Under the pieces are notes generated by a model. That model had not been told where the DNA came from. It ran no database searches and saw nothing but the letters and a program-made list of their open reading frames with translations. This document shows positions 7,525 through 14,228 of a DNA stretch of 18,499 nt, in pieces. Position 1 is the first letter of the stretch, and every line of letters starts with the position of its first letter. Origin of the DNA: Bacteriovoracaceae bacterium UBA7695. Lineage in GTDB: Bacteria > Bdellovibrionota > Bacteriovoracia > Bacteriovoracales > Bacteriovoracaceae. Position numbers and translations under genes: made by a program. Location of the stretch: contig DLGL01000009.1 of NCBI GenBank assembly GCA_002482685.1, positions 31,015 to 49,513 on the forward strand. The letters run 5' to 3'.

Positions 7525-7874
7525 TGAATCTTCAGAATCTTAACCTTGAGATAGAAAAAATTGTCCACGACAGGGACTGGGATCAATTTCACTCCATAAA
7601 AAATTTAAGCATGGCCCTAAATGTTGAGTGCTCTGAGCTTCTTGAGATCTTTCAATGGATGACAGAGAAGGACTCCAATGAAATTAAAGCAGATCCTGCC
7701 TTAAAGTTAAAAGTGGAAGATGAGGTGGCAGACATATTTGTTTATTTAATGAGGATTGTCTCAAAAGCGGATATTGATCTTGAAGCAGCTGTTCTGAGCA
7801 AACTGAAAAAAAATGCAGAAAAATATCCCGTAGATAAGTCCCGAGGGAATTCAAAGAAATATACAGATCTTTAA
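7524..7874 (+). CDS. MazG/dCTPase-like nucleotide pyrophosphohydrolase
   Basis: This 116-residue all-alpha NTP pyrophosphatase belongs to the DCTPP1/RS21-C6 branch of the MazG superfamily. It hydrolyses (d)NTPs, often damaged or modified cytosine nucleotides, to NMP and pyrophosphate. The metal motif ExxE...ExxD is intact: Glu35, Glu38, Glu67 and Asp70, with 28 residues between the halves. The N-terminal RDWDQFHSIKNLSMAL and FQWM segments are typical of this branch. The GTG start shares a base with the rlmF stop, an arrangement that normally needs reinitiation by the same ribosome. The true substrate cannot be read from sequence. A strong terminator follows directly. Confidence 0.92.
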   Translation: MNLQNLNLEIEKIVHDRDWDQFHSIKNLSMALNVECSELLEIFQWMTEKDSNEIKADPALKLKVEDEVADIFVYLMRIVSKADIDLEAAVLSKLKKNAEKYPVDKSRGNSKKYTDL

Positions 7875-7877
7875 AAT

Positions 7878-7905
7878 AAAAAGCCACCTTCGCAGGTGGC
7901 TTTTT
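7878..7905. terminator. Bidirectional intrinsic terminator
   Basis: AAAAAGCCACCT (7878-7889), the loop TCGC and AGGTGGCTTTTT (7894-7905) form a perfect 12-bp stem including the A/T flanks. It lies between two convergent genes, the pyrophosphatase and the H1-like gene, and can stop transcription from both sides. Confidence 0.93.
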
Positions 7906-7910
7906 AGTCA

Positions 7911-8354
7911 TTACTTCTTCTTTTTCTTAACAACTTTCTTGGCCGCAGTCTTTTTAGCAGGGGCCTTCTTAGCAGCTACTTTTTTTGCAGCTTTCTTCGG
8001 GGCCACTTTTTTTGCCGGGGCTTTTTTCACAGCTTTTTTTGGAGCTGCTTTCTTAGTTACTTTTTTCGCAGCTTTTTTTGCCACTTTTTTTGGAGCGAGT
8101 TTTTTAGCAGCTTTAGAAACCTGCTTCTTAATGGCTTTTTTCACTGTCTGGGCCGGTGAATCTCCAAGCTTTTGGTATTCAACTAAAAGCATATGGTAGA
8201 AATCCCAAGAGTCTTCAGGCTTCAGAGTTTTCAGTTCTTCACTGAATTTCTGCCAGAGTTCAAGGCTTTTGCCTTTGAATTGAGCAACGAGGTAGACGCA
8301 TCTTTGAATAAGATTTGCCTTGTGGTGGTCGGCTACTTCTGTAGGAAAAGTCAT
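7911..8354 (-). CDS. Histone H1-like protein with Lys/Ala-rich C-terminal tail
   Basis: The product is 147 residues in two parts. Residues 1-68 form a small helical domain with mixed charge (FPTEVADHHKANLIQRC start, then LELWQKFSEELKTLKPEDSWDFY). Residues 69-147 are almost only Lys, Ala, Val, Pro and Thr in irregular KKA/PKK/AKK repeats ending in KKKKK, the composition of eukaryotic H1 tails and of bacterial H1-like proteins such as chlamydial Hc1 and Bordetella BpH1. Such tails bind and compact DNA. Nucleoid organisation is therefore the likely role, but the N-terminal domain is not one I can name. The ATG has a strong AAGGGG ribosome site, suggesting high expression. The tail is coded by A-rich near-repeats, which makes it prone to length change. 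Confidence 0.85.
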   Translation of the reverse strand: MTFPTEVADHHKANLIQRCVYLVAQFKGKSLELWQKFSEELKTLKPEDSWDFYHMLLVEYQKLGDSPAQTVKKAIKKQVSKAAKKLAPKKVAKKAAKKVTKKAAPKKAVKKAPAKKVAPKKAAKKVAAKKAPAKKTAAKKVVKKKKK

Positions 8355-8359
8355 GATAT

Positions 8360-8383
8360 CCCCTTAGTGGAAAAATTATTACA
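8360..8383 (-). promoter_or_regulatory. Extended -10 promoter and ribosome site of the H1-like gene
   Basis: On the minus strand, TGT followed by AATAAT (8383-8375) resembles an extended -10 element (five of six to TATAAT); I see no good -35. AAGGGG (8365-8360) is a strong ribosome site 5 bases before the ATG. The leader would be short, about 15 bases. Confidence 0.35.
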
Positions 8384-8420
8384 TTTACGTTACTTCATAA
8401 ACTAAGGAGGAGTCTAGAAC

Positions 8421-9101
8421 TCAATGGAGATCCTCCCCGCACAATTCTAACTGGTCAAAATACTCCTCAAGGCCATTGTTGATTTGAGGTTTCTCAATCC
8501 ATATCTCATGGGAGCGGATTTGTTTTTTAAAGATAAAAAAATAAAGCCCTGCAAAAAGAATCCCAAAACCGAAGCCGAGACCATGGGCCAGATAGCTGAC
8601 ATTCTTTTGGAAAACTTCAGGAAAAAAGAGAATCAGGGAGACTCCTGTAGCAATCATAAGTCTTCGGTAGAGACTCATTTTCCTCTCGATGCTCACGAAC
8701 ATAGTCATCCAGAAAGCGGCCATGAAGTAAATCACGCCAGAGACGCCAACCAGAGTGATTTGGGGATCATATACCTTAAGAGCGATGAGGTTAATTGCGC
8801 CACCAATGACAAAGCTCATGACCGGAAAGACCCAGAACCCGAAGTAGTGGTTAAGGAGGATAGAAAAAGCGGTAAAAAAGATGGTGTTACTTCCTAGGTG
8901 GGAGAAGTCTCCATGCATGAGAGGTGTGGTAAAGGCCCGCCAGTACTCTCCAAGTTCAAAGACCTGATGACCGCTTGCAGTGAAATTGGCGTTATCCCAG
9001 ATGAACAGGATCACCATGAGGAGGTAGCAGCTCAGTCCCATCAGAACGCTCTGTGGGCCGGGTTTGCTGGAAAGTAGGGTCTTTGTAAGCTGCATTTGCA
9101 T
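8421..9101 (-). CDS. Rhomboid family intramembrane serine protease
   Basis: This 226-residue polytopic membrane protein has about six hydrophobic segments. The rhomboid active site is complete: GVSG with the nucleophile Ser121, the base His173 in SYLAHGLGFGFG, and the oxyanion-side HGDFSHLGSN (His68, Asn72 matching GlpG His150 and Asn154). The WR-like element EYWRAFT precedes it, as in the family. It cleaves membrane-spanning proteins within the bilayer; the substrate is unknown. I start at ATG 9101, because AGAGG lies 7 bases before it. An in-frame GTG at 9125 would add eight residues and has no ribosome site. The soluble C-terminal tail (about 195-226) is acidic. It is divergent from the symporter gene across a 147-base gap. 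Confidence 0.9.
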   Translation of the reverse strand: MQMQLTKTLLSSKPGPQSVLMGLSCYLLMVILFIWDNANFTASGHQVFELGEYWRAFTTPLMHGDFSHLGSNTIFFTAFSILLNHYFGFWVFPVMSFVIGGAINLIALKVYDPQITLVGVSGVIYFMAAFWMTMFVSIERKMSLYRRLMIATGVSLILFFPEVFQKNVSYLAHGLGFGFGILFAGLYFFIFKKQIRSHEIWIEKPQINNGLEEYFDQLELCGEDLH

Positions 9102-9190
9102 AAGTTTACCTCTGGGTCTTTTCACAAGATGGGCGCAGGTTCTAAATAGTCAATCCTCTCTTCAGATTCCAGTTGGTTAGAGTTAAGCAT

Positions 9191-9219
9191 TTTCAAATCA
9201 TTTCATTTGAAAGGATAAT
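9191..9219 (+). promoter_or_regulatory. Inverted repeat overlapping a candidate symporter promoter
   Basis: TTTCAAAT (9191-9198) and ATTTGAAA (9205-9212) are perfect inverted arms with a 6-base centre. TTCAAA (9192-9197) and GATAAT (9214-9219) form a -35/-10 pair 16 bases apart, so the repeat covers the -35 and spacer. That is where a repressor operator usually sits. The element is in the gap between the divergent rhomboid and symporter genes; the rest of that gap shows nothing clear. Confidence 0.4.
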
Positions 9220-9248
9220 AGGATCACTCATTTACCATTGGATACTTA

Positions 9249-10481
9249 ATGCCTAAATTGCTCCGTAGTCTCTCATTTCAGATTATTATTGCTCTCATCC
9301 TGGGTGCGATTGTTGGGAAAGTTTTTGGAACCAGTTTGAGTGGACTAGGTGAGATTGGAAAAGTTGTTATTACCCTCATTAAGGCCGCCGCAACACCTTT
9401 GTTATTTTTTGTTATTTTAAGTTCTATCATGACTTCAGAAATCTCCGGAAAACTTGGAGCCCGTCTTATTGCGATTACAAGTTTTAATTCCCTTTGCGCT
9501 CTGGTTATCGGTATTGGTCTTTCACTATACTTCAGGGCCGGTGAGAGCCTCTCAGATATTCACAGCACGATGACGACCCCAGAGCAACTTGCCAAATACG
9601 CCAATCAGAGAATTGATTTTGTCGAAAGCATCAAGGCCTATTTCCCGGAAAGTTTTGTTAAGCCCTTCGTCGATAACTCGGTTATAAGTCTCATCTTTAT
9701 TGCTTTGATTCTAGGATTTGCTCTGAGAAAGGTCCGGACTTTGGCAAGTCCCGAGGAAAAAGATCTGATTGAGAAGGTGGTGAACTTTTTAACCATTATA
9801 ACTAAAATTTTTGAAGTGGCCTTAACCTGGCTTGTGCATTTAGTGCCCCTGGCAGTTTTCGGTGTGGTGGCAAAAACGGTGGGTGAGTTTGGGTTCGAGC
9901 CCATTAAGGGTCTGGCCCAGTACATGGGAATAGGCCTTCTTGGTCTTTTTCTGCATGTATTTATCGTCTATCAGGGCTGGCTAGTTTATAAGGGTATTTC
10001 CCTGAAACATTTCTGGAAAACTTGTCGCTCAACTCTGGTGTATGCCTGGGGAGTTAATTCAAGCCTGGCCACCTTACCACTGACGTTAAAAACTTTAGAT
10101 GAGTTAAAAGTTTCAAAAAAAGCTTCAACACTTGGGGCCTGTGTTGGTACCAACCTCAACAATGATGGAATACTTCTTTATGAGGGTATGGCCGTTTTCT
10201 TTGTTGCTCAGGCGGCCGGAGTGCAAATGGATCTTGCGACGCAAATCATGGCCGCTTTGATCTGTGTGATGGGCACCATCGGCATCGCAGGAATTCCTGA
10301 GGCCGGATTTATCACTCTCTCGTTAGTTCTCACAACCGTAGGTCTTCCCACCGAGATTCTTCCCATGCTTCTTACGGTTGACTGGGTTATGGGACGGGGA
10401 CGATCAGTCGTCAATGTCCTGGGAGATATGACGGTATCTATTGCTTTAGACGAACAACAAAACAGGATCAAAAATGCTTAA
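9249..10481 (+). CDS. DAACS (SLC1/GltP/DctA-type) dicarboxylate or amino-acid symporter
   Basis: This 410-residue inner-membrane secondary transporter couples substrate uptake to Na+ or H+. Family motifs are recognisable but altered. The HP1 tip is NSSLATLPLTL. The TM7 motif reads LNNDGI (303-308) instead of NMDGT. HP2 has GIAGIPEAGF. TM8 reads DWVMGRGRSVVNVLGD (378-393). By alignment with GltPh, Arg397, Asn401 and Asp405 are kept (Arg385, Asn389, Asp393), but Asp394, which binds the substrate amino group, is Gly382. The same position is Ser in DctA, so a non-amino dicarboxylate is more likely than glutamate or aspartate; this is inference. It heads a run of nine + strand genes, and its last 8 bases overlap the papain-like gene. 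Confidence 0.92.
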   Translation: MPKLLRSLSFQIIIALILGAIVGKVFGTSLSGLGEIGKVVITLIKAAATPLLFFVILSSIMTSEISGKLGARLIAITSFNSLCALVIGIGLSLYFRAGESLSDIHSTMTTPEQLAKYANQRIDFVESIKAYFPESFVKPFVDNSVISLIFIALILGFALRKVRTLASPEEKDLIEKVVNFLTIITKIFEVALTWLVHLVPLAVFGVVAKTVGEFGFEPIKGLAQYMGIGLLGLFLHVFIVYQGWLVYKGISLKHFWKTCRSTLVYAWGVNSSLATLPLTLKTLDELKVSKKASTLGACVGTNLNNDGILLYEGMAVFFVAQAAGVQMDLATQIMAALICVMGTIGIAGIPEAGFITLSLVLTTVGLPTEILPMLLTVDWVMGRGRSVVNVLGDMTVSIALDEQQNRIKNA

Positions 10482-11673
10482 CATTATTTTTATTGGTTTA
10501 TTAATTTCTTCTTCTTTTGGAGCAACTTTAAGTGTTGTATCAAGGCCCTATAATTTTCTGGATGCTCCGGAATATCAGGCCATTCTTTCTCAGCTTAAAC
10601 TTCAAGGGGAGTTTTCAAATAAAACTCCGGTGGATGAGTCCAAACCTGAACCCAAAAAAATGAGTAGGGGTGAGCAGATTGTGGCAGAGGCCAAGGCCCG
10701 CAACAAGGCTTTTATTGCAGCTCAAAACAAGGCCGAATCAAATGACAGTTCAATCTCTGAGCTGGATAAACTTAAACTTGAAGATCAAAAAACACGAGAC
10801 GGCTGGAAGAGAGAAGTTCTTGAGACCAGAAAACAGTGGCAGCGTGAGCAGGATATTTTCCTTGGACGAATCAAGGTTTACCAGGAAAACACCTTTGATA
10901 TTCCTGCCCCTAAAGTTGTTATCGTTGAGAAAAAAATAATTCCAAACCTTCCTGAAGTGCATATTGTAAATGGGGCCTTTAATATTCCCGTTCGTGATCA
11001 GTTTGCCCGTCCTACTTGTTCTGCTTTTGCCGGGATTCGGGCACTGGAGATCATTCTGTCTCAGAATGAAATGGGCCGTGATCTTTCCGAGCAGTACTTC
11101 TATTGGGCCAGCAAGCCCGAATGCCAGAGCTCTCCTTGTGATAAAAAAGGCTCATGGGTAAATACTGCTTATAAATTCTCTCAGTCCCGGCCCCGGATTG
11201 ATATCCCGATCGAAGCAGATTGTGCTTATGAAACAGGTTCGGTTGATAGAAATGAGACTCAGATCCCTCTTTCTAGTAAGTGCCATGTTGGTGCCGTGAA
11301 AGTTGAAGCATTTCAAGAAGTAAAAACCCTGGCCGACACCATCGAGCAGCTCAAGAAAAATACTCCGGTTATTATGGCCGCGAAACTCTCTGAGAACTTT
11401 TATAAAAACTCTGGTTTAGTGACTCTTGCCGACTCCACAAAATCTCAGGGACTCAGCATGGATGGCCATGCTCTGGGACATGCTTTTCTCGGAGTAGGAG
11501 TGATGGAGCTTCCTGAGAAAATGAAGGCCACGGAAGGACGTTTCTGTATCGTCGTTGCAAATAGTTGGGGCAAAGGCTGGGGAGCGGGTGGGTATTCGTG
11601 CTTAACTGAGAAGTGGTTAGTGAAATTCAGGCAACCAGCTTCCTTTGTGTCTGTGACAAAAATTTCTATATGA
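10474..11673 (+). CDS. Exported papain-like (C1) cysteine protease with charged helical N-region
   Basis: The product is 399 residues. A signal peptide is visible at 1-17 (MLNIIFIGLLISSSFGA). Residues about 50-150 are highly charged, Lys/Glu/Gln-rich and probably helical or coiled coil. The papain domain fills about 165-395 with all four catalytic positions: Gln176, Cys182 (RDQFARPTCSAFAG, six apart as in papain), His336 (GHAFLGVGV) and Asn363 (VANSWGKGWGAGGY). Several further cysteines (such as those in PECQSSPC) suggest disulfides, fitting an exported enzyme. The N-region may be an inhibitory propeptide or a tether; it is not the ERFNIN propeptide of plant cathepsins as far as I can see. 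It overlaps the symporter by 8 bases and the next GNAT gene by ATGA. Confidence 0.88.
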   Translation: MLNIIFIGLLISSSFGATLSVVSRPYNFLDAPEYQAILSQLKLQGEFSNKTPVDESKPEPKKMSRGEQIVAEAKARNKAFIAAQNKAESNDSSISELDKLKLEDQKTRDGWKREVLETRKQWQREQDIFLGRIKVYQENTFDIPAPKVVIVEKKIIPNLPEVHIVNGAFNIPVRDQFARPTCSAFAGIRALEIILSQNEMGRDLSEQYFYWASKPECQSSPCDKKGSWVNTAYKFSQSRPRIDIPIEADCAYETGSVDRNETQIPLSSKCHVGAVKVEAFQEVKTLADTIEQLKKNTPVIMAAKLSENFYKNSGLVTLADSTKSQGLSMDGHALGHAFLGVGVMELPEKMKATEGRFCIVVANSWGKGWGAGGYSCLTEKWLVKFRQPASFVSVTKISI

Positions 11674-12188
11674 GTGATTTTCACCTTCCGACATTCAAAA
11701 CTAAGCGTCTGACTCTCAGGCATTATACTGAGGATGATTTTAGTCTTCAAAGAGAATTAGATTCAGATCCGGATGTGATGAAATACGTTGGACTTGGAAA
11801 AGTACGCTCCGAAGACGAAAGCCGAAAAATCATGAATAGGATTTTCGCAGACTATGAAGTCTTTGATATAGGTCTCTATATTGTTGAGGATTCTTTAACC
11901 AAAGAAAAATTAGGTCGTGCCGGACTCATACCCTGGAGTATTGAGGGAGAGTTTTATTGGGAAGTTGGCTACACCTTTAAGAAATCCGCATGGGGCAAGG
12001 GCCATGCAACGGAAGCTGCTACCTATCTCATGAATTGGGGTCTAGAAAATTTAAATACAGACTACCTCATATGTTTAATTCATCCAGAAAATCTTGACTC
12101 TATCCATGTTGCATCCAAAATAGGCATGAACTTTTGGAAGGAAATCACTTTTGATGGTATGGAGCGAAGTGTTTATCGAACTCTTTAA
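11670..12188 (+). CDS. GNAT acetyltransferase, RimJ/RimL-like
   Basis: The product is 172 residues from ATG 11670, which overlaps the protease stop as ATGA, so I prefer it to a longer in-frame start. The N-terminus has the RimJ/L pattern FKTKRLTLRHYTEDD. The acetyl-CoA pyrophosphate loop is KSAWGKGHATEA (Trp108, Gly109, Gly111, Ala113), and the NLDSIHVASKIGM segment is the usual C-terminal helix. It should transfer acetyl from acetyl-CoA to an amino group of a protein N-terminus or small molecule. The substrate is not readable. It is cotranslated with the protease upstream and overlaps the Nudix gene downstream. Confidence 0.9.
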   Translation: MSDFHLPTFKTKRLTLRHYTEDDFSLQRELDSDPDVMKYVGLGKVRSEDESRKIMNRIFADYEVFDIGLYIVEDSLTKEKLGRAGLIPWSIEGEFYWEVGYTFKKSAWGKGHATEAATYLMNWGLENLNTDYLICLIHPENLDSIHVASKIGMNFWKEITFDGMERSVYRTL

Positions 12189-12582
12189 TCAAAATCAGAC
12201 TCAGATTCAGGCCGTCATGGTGGTCATAAAAAAAGATGAGCGTTTTTTATTAGGTAAAAGAAGCGAGTGGAAGGCCAGTGCCCCAGGGTACTGGTGCCCC
12301 ATATCAGGCAGAATTGAATCTGGAGAAACTGAAGCAGAAGCCGTTGTTCGTGAGGTGTGGGAAGAAGTGGGCCTTAAAGTTCGGGCCGTCAAAAAACTAA
12401 CGGAAATGAATGCTAGGGACGCTTCTGTGCGACTTCACTGGTGGTTAGGTGAGATCCTCGAAGGTGAAGCTTATCTAAAGAATAATGAGCACTCTGAAAT
12501 AGGCTGGTTTACTCGGGAAGAATTAAAAAGTCTCACTCCGTCATTCCATGAAGATCTGGCAATCCTGCAAGCTTTGAAGTAG
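12154..12582 (+). CDS. Nudix hydrolase
   Basis: This 142-residue pyrophosphohydrolase has a perfect Nudix box, GRIESGETEAEAVVREVWEE plus VGL: Gly52, Glu58, Arg66-Glu67 and Glu70-Glu71 fit Gx5Ex7REUxEExGU. The domain begins at about residue 18 (IQAVMVVIKKDERFLLGKRS). The substrate is a nucleoside diphosphate linked to something else, but which one is not visible; the TxxW-type substrate loops are not diagnostic. The start is uncertain. ATG 12154 has GGAAGGA about 12 bases upstream and overlaps the GNAT gene by 35 bases. An internal ATG at 12217 would cut into the first strand of the fold and is less likely. A 38-base gap with a good ribosome site separates it from the DUF1993 gene. Confidence 0.9.
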   Translation: MVWSEVFIELFNQNQTQIQAVMVVIKKDERFLLGKRSEWKASAPGYWCPISGRIESGETEAEAVVREVWEEVGLKVRAVKKLTEMNARDASVRLHWWLGEILEGEAYLKNNEHSEIGWFTREELKSLTPSFHEDLAILQALK

Positions 12583-12620
12583 ATTCTCCTCATCGTTTTC
12601 ACTCTCAAAAGGACTTTTTC

Positions 12621-13127
12621 ATGATTTATGAAATGACTATCCCGCAATTTACAAAAATGCTTCATAACTTCAACAAGTTTCTGGATAAGGCACAGGTCAA
12701 CGCTACGGAAAGAAAATTTGAAATGGATGTTCTTCTTAATGCTCGTCTGGCGCCAGATCAGTTCAATTTTATTCGTCAGGTGCAGCTAGCTTCTGATACT
12801 GCTAAGTACTTTGCTTCCCGCTTAACTGGCAAAGAAGCTCCTGCATGGGAAGATAATGAAAAAACTTTCGAAGAAGTTAAAACCAGAATTCAGAAAACAA
12901 TCAACTACCTTGAAACTTTCAAGCCTGAAGATTTTAAAGGTTCTGAAACTAAACACATTACAACTCCACGTTGGGAAGGCAAGTACTTAACTGGTCTTGA
13001 GTACACAAATGAGCACGCGATCCCGAATCTCTATTTTCATATCATGACGGCTTACTCAATTCTTCGTCACAATGGCGTACCGGTTGGGAAAAAAGATTAC
13101 CTGGGTGAGATGCCTTACAAAAAATAA
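12621..13127 (+). CDS. DUF1993 family protein (DinB-like helical bundle)
   Basis: The product is 168 residues. The start is well fixed by AAAAGGA 7 bases upstream. The sequence follows the DUF1993 pattern: IPQFTKMLHNFNKFLDKA at the start, LLNARLAPDQFNFIRQVQLASDTAK in the middle, and NLYFHIMTAYSILRHNGVPVGKKDYLG at the end. The fold of this family is a four-helix bundle related to DinB/YfiT proteins. The late His136 (YFHIMTAYSILRHNG) could be part of a metal or ligand site, though the classic DinB triad is not obvious. No biochemical role is established that I can cite. It lies 9 bases before ybcJ, in the same run. Confidence 0.85.
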   Translation: MIYEMTIPQFTKMLHNFNKFLDKAQVNATERKFEMDVLLNARLAPDQFNFIRQVQLASDTAKYFASRLTGKEAPAWEDNEKTFEEVKTRIQKTINYLETFKPEDFKGSETKHITTPRWEGKYLTGLEYTNEHAIPNLYFHIMTAYSILRHNGVPVGKKDYLGEMPYKK

Positions 13128-13130
13128 GGA
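13126..13130 (+). promoter_or_regulatory. Ribosome binding site fixing the GTG start of ybcJ
   Basis: AAGGA lies 6 bases before GTG 13137. It overlaps the stop codon of the DUF1993 gene, a sign of coupled translation. Confidence 0.6.
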
Positions 13131-13136
13131 AGATTT

Positions 13137-13349
13137 GTGAAAGAAGTCGCTCTAGAGGGAAGACCTCATATTGATTTATGCGATCTACTTAAAGTTGCTG
13201 GTATGGTTGAAAACGGTGCTGTTGGAAAACACACTGTTGCTGAAGGCAAAGTAAAAGTTGATGGTGCAGTTGAACTCAGAAAGCGCTGTAAGATCCGTGA
13301 GGGTCAGACTGTTGAGTTTCAAGGAAAAAAGGTTAAAGTCATCGCATGA
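13137..13349 (+). CDS. ybcJ: YbcJ-type S4-like RNA-binding protein
   Basis: This 70-residue protein is nearly one S4 domain. It matches E. coli YbcJ in length and along its whole length: HIDLCDLLKVAGMVENGAVGK, then AEGKVKVDGAVELRKRCKIR, then GQTVEFQGKKVKVIA. The VKVDG turn and basic RKRCK strand form the RNA-binding face of S4 domains. The partner RNA is unknown even for the E. coli protein. The start is GTG. Its stop overlaps the next gene's ATG by four bases (ATGA), so ybcJ is coupled to the methyltransferase downstream. Confidence 0.93.
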   Translation: MKEVALEGRPHIDLCDLLKVAGMVENGAVGKHTVAEGKVKVDGAVELRKRCKIREGQTVEFQGKKVKVIA

Positions 13350-14026
13350 ACAGAACTGTTCATGAGGCAGACGCTATCAAATGGCTTGAGTCCTCGCCCG
13401 TGCAACCGGACACCTCCTTTGTGGCTTCAATGCCTGATATTTCAGAATTCCCCGGATATTCACTTCAAGACTGGAAAGAGTGGTTCGTGAAAACGGCCAC
13501 TCTCATCCTTGCCCGCACACCCGATAACGGTGTCACCATTTTTTATCAGTCCGATATCAAACATGAAGGAACTTGGGTGGATAAGGGTTACCTTTGCCAG
13601 AAAGCGGCTGAGTCTTTGGGGCATGAACTTCTCTGGCACAAGATCGTTTGCCGCTCTCCCGCTGGAATTGCGACCTTTGGTCGCCCTTCTTACTCTCATA
13701 TTCTCTGCTTCTCAAAATCTCTTCGTGCCGAGGTCTCAAAATCTACACCTGATGTTATACCAGATCTGGGTGAGAAAACCTGGCAGCGGGGCATGGGTCT
13801 TGAAGCGTGTCTGATGATTGCAAGATTTATCAAAGAACAAACATCCAGTTCCACAGTTATTAATCCTTTTTGCGGTGAAGGCAGTATGCTTGCTGCAGCG
13901 AATGCCTTAGACTTAAATGCAATAGGCATTGAGAAAAGTCCTAAGCGTGCTGAGAAGGCACGTCTTCTGACTTTAGTGAAAGATAAAAAGAACTGGGGCT
14001 TCAATAATGAATCAACCGAACAATGA
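13346..14026 (+). CDS. Permuted SAM-dependent methyltransferase with degenerate motif IV
   Basis: The product is 226 residues. The SAM-binding motif I is near the C-terminus: INPFCGEGSMLAAA (172-185), then an acidic motif II (GIEKS). The position of the catalytic motif IV is near the N-terminus, after HEADAIKWL, as in beta-class DNA amino-methyltransferases, but it reads SMPD (28-31) rather than DPPY or SPPY. A conserved-looking block FYQSDIKHEGTWVDKGYL and a WHKIVCRSP / TFGRPSYSHILCFSK block lie between them. There is little room for a DNA target-recognition domain and no restriction enzyme nearby, so a solitary RNA, DNA or small-molecule methyltransferase is possible. I recall similar SxPD proteins in other bacteria but know no substrate. 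It overlaps ybcJ by 4 bases and DUF3820 by 20. Confidence 0.8.
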   Translation: MNRTVHEADAIKWLESSPVQPDTSFVASMPDISEFPGYSLQDWKEWFVKTATLILARTPDNGVTIFYQSDIKHEGTWVDKGYLCQKAAESLGHELLWHKIVCRSPAGIATFGRPSYSHILCFSKSLRAEVSKSTPDVIPDLGEKTWQRGMGLEACLMIARFIKEQTSSSTVINPFCGEGSMLAAANALDLNAIGIEKSPKRAEKARLLTLVKDKKNWGFNNESTEQ

Positions 14027-14228
14027 ACTTCAACTTCTGGCGACGACTCAGATGCCCTTTGGTAAACATAAGGGTGTTCTGCTCATTGATCTGCCAGAAA
14101 GTTACGTGGTTTGGTTTCATACCCAGGGCCTTCCTGAAGGAAAACTAGGTGAACTTCTGGGTCTGGTCTATGAGTTAAAGCTCAACGGGCTTGAGCACCT
14201 CGTAAATCCCCTTAGGACGAACTCATGA
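14007..14228 (+). CDS. DUF3820 family small protein
   Basis: The product is 73 residues. The DUF3820 core MPFGKHKGVLLIDLPESYVV (16-35) is followed by WF, and a helical tail ends it. The glycine-lysine FGKHKG turn and the LPESYVVWF strand are the family hallmarks. The domain also occurs attached to nucleases, which hints at a nucleic-acid role, but none has been shown that I can cite. It starts 20 bases before the methyltransferase stop and its own stop overlaps the recQ start as ATGA. Ribosomes should therefore pass directly from it to recQ. Confidence 0.82.
   Translation: MNQPNNELQLLATTQMPFGKHKGVLLIDLPESYVVWFHTQGLPEGKLGELLGLVYELKLNGLEHLVNPLRTNS

Noticed and set aside
7939..8199. Open frame of Ala/Phe-rich hydrophobic sequence opposite the H1-like gene
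   Set aside because: It is the mirror of the Lys/Ala codon repeats on the other strand; it has no ribosome site and its composition follows entirely from the real gene.
8406..8436. GGAGGA and TCCTCC arms as a terminator of the rhomboid gene
   Set aside because: Only 6 bp pair across a long loop, the right arm is inside the coding region, and no T tract follows.
9102..9125. GTG start at 9125 for the rhomboid protease
   Set aside because: AGAGG lies inside the added segment, 7 bases before ATG 9101, which marks the later start.
13346..14026. A restriction-modification system
   Set aside because: There is no endonuclease gene nearby, little room for a target-recognition domain and the DPPY motif is missing.
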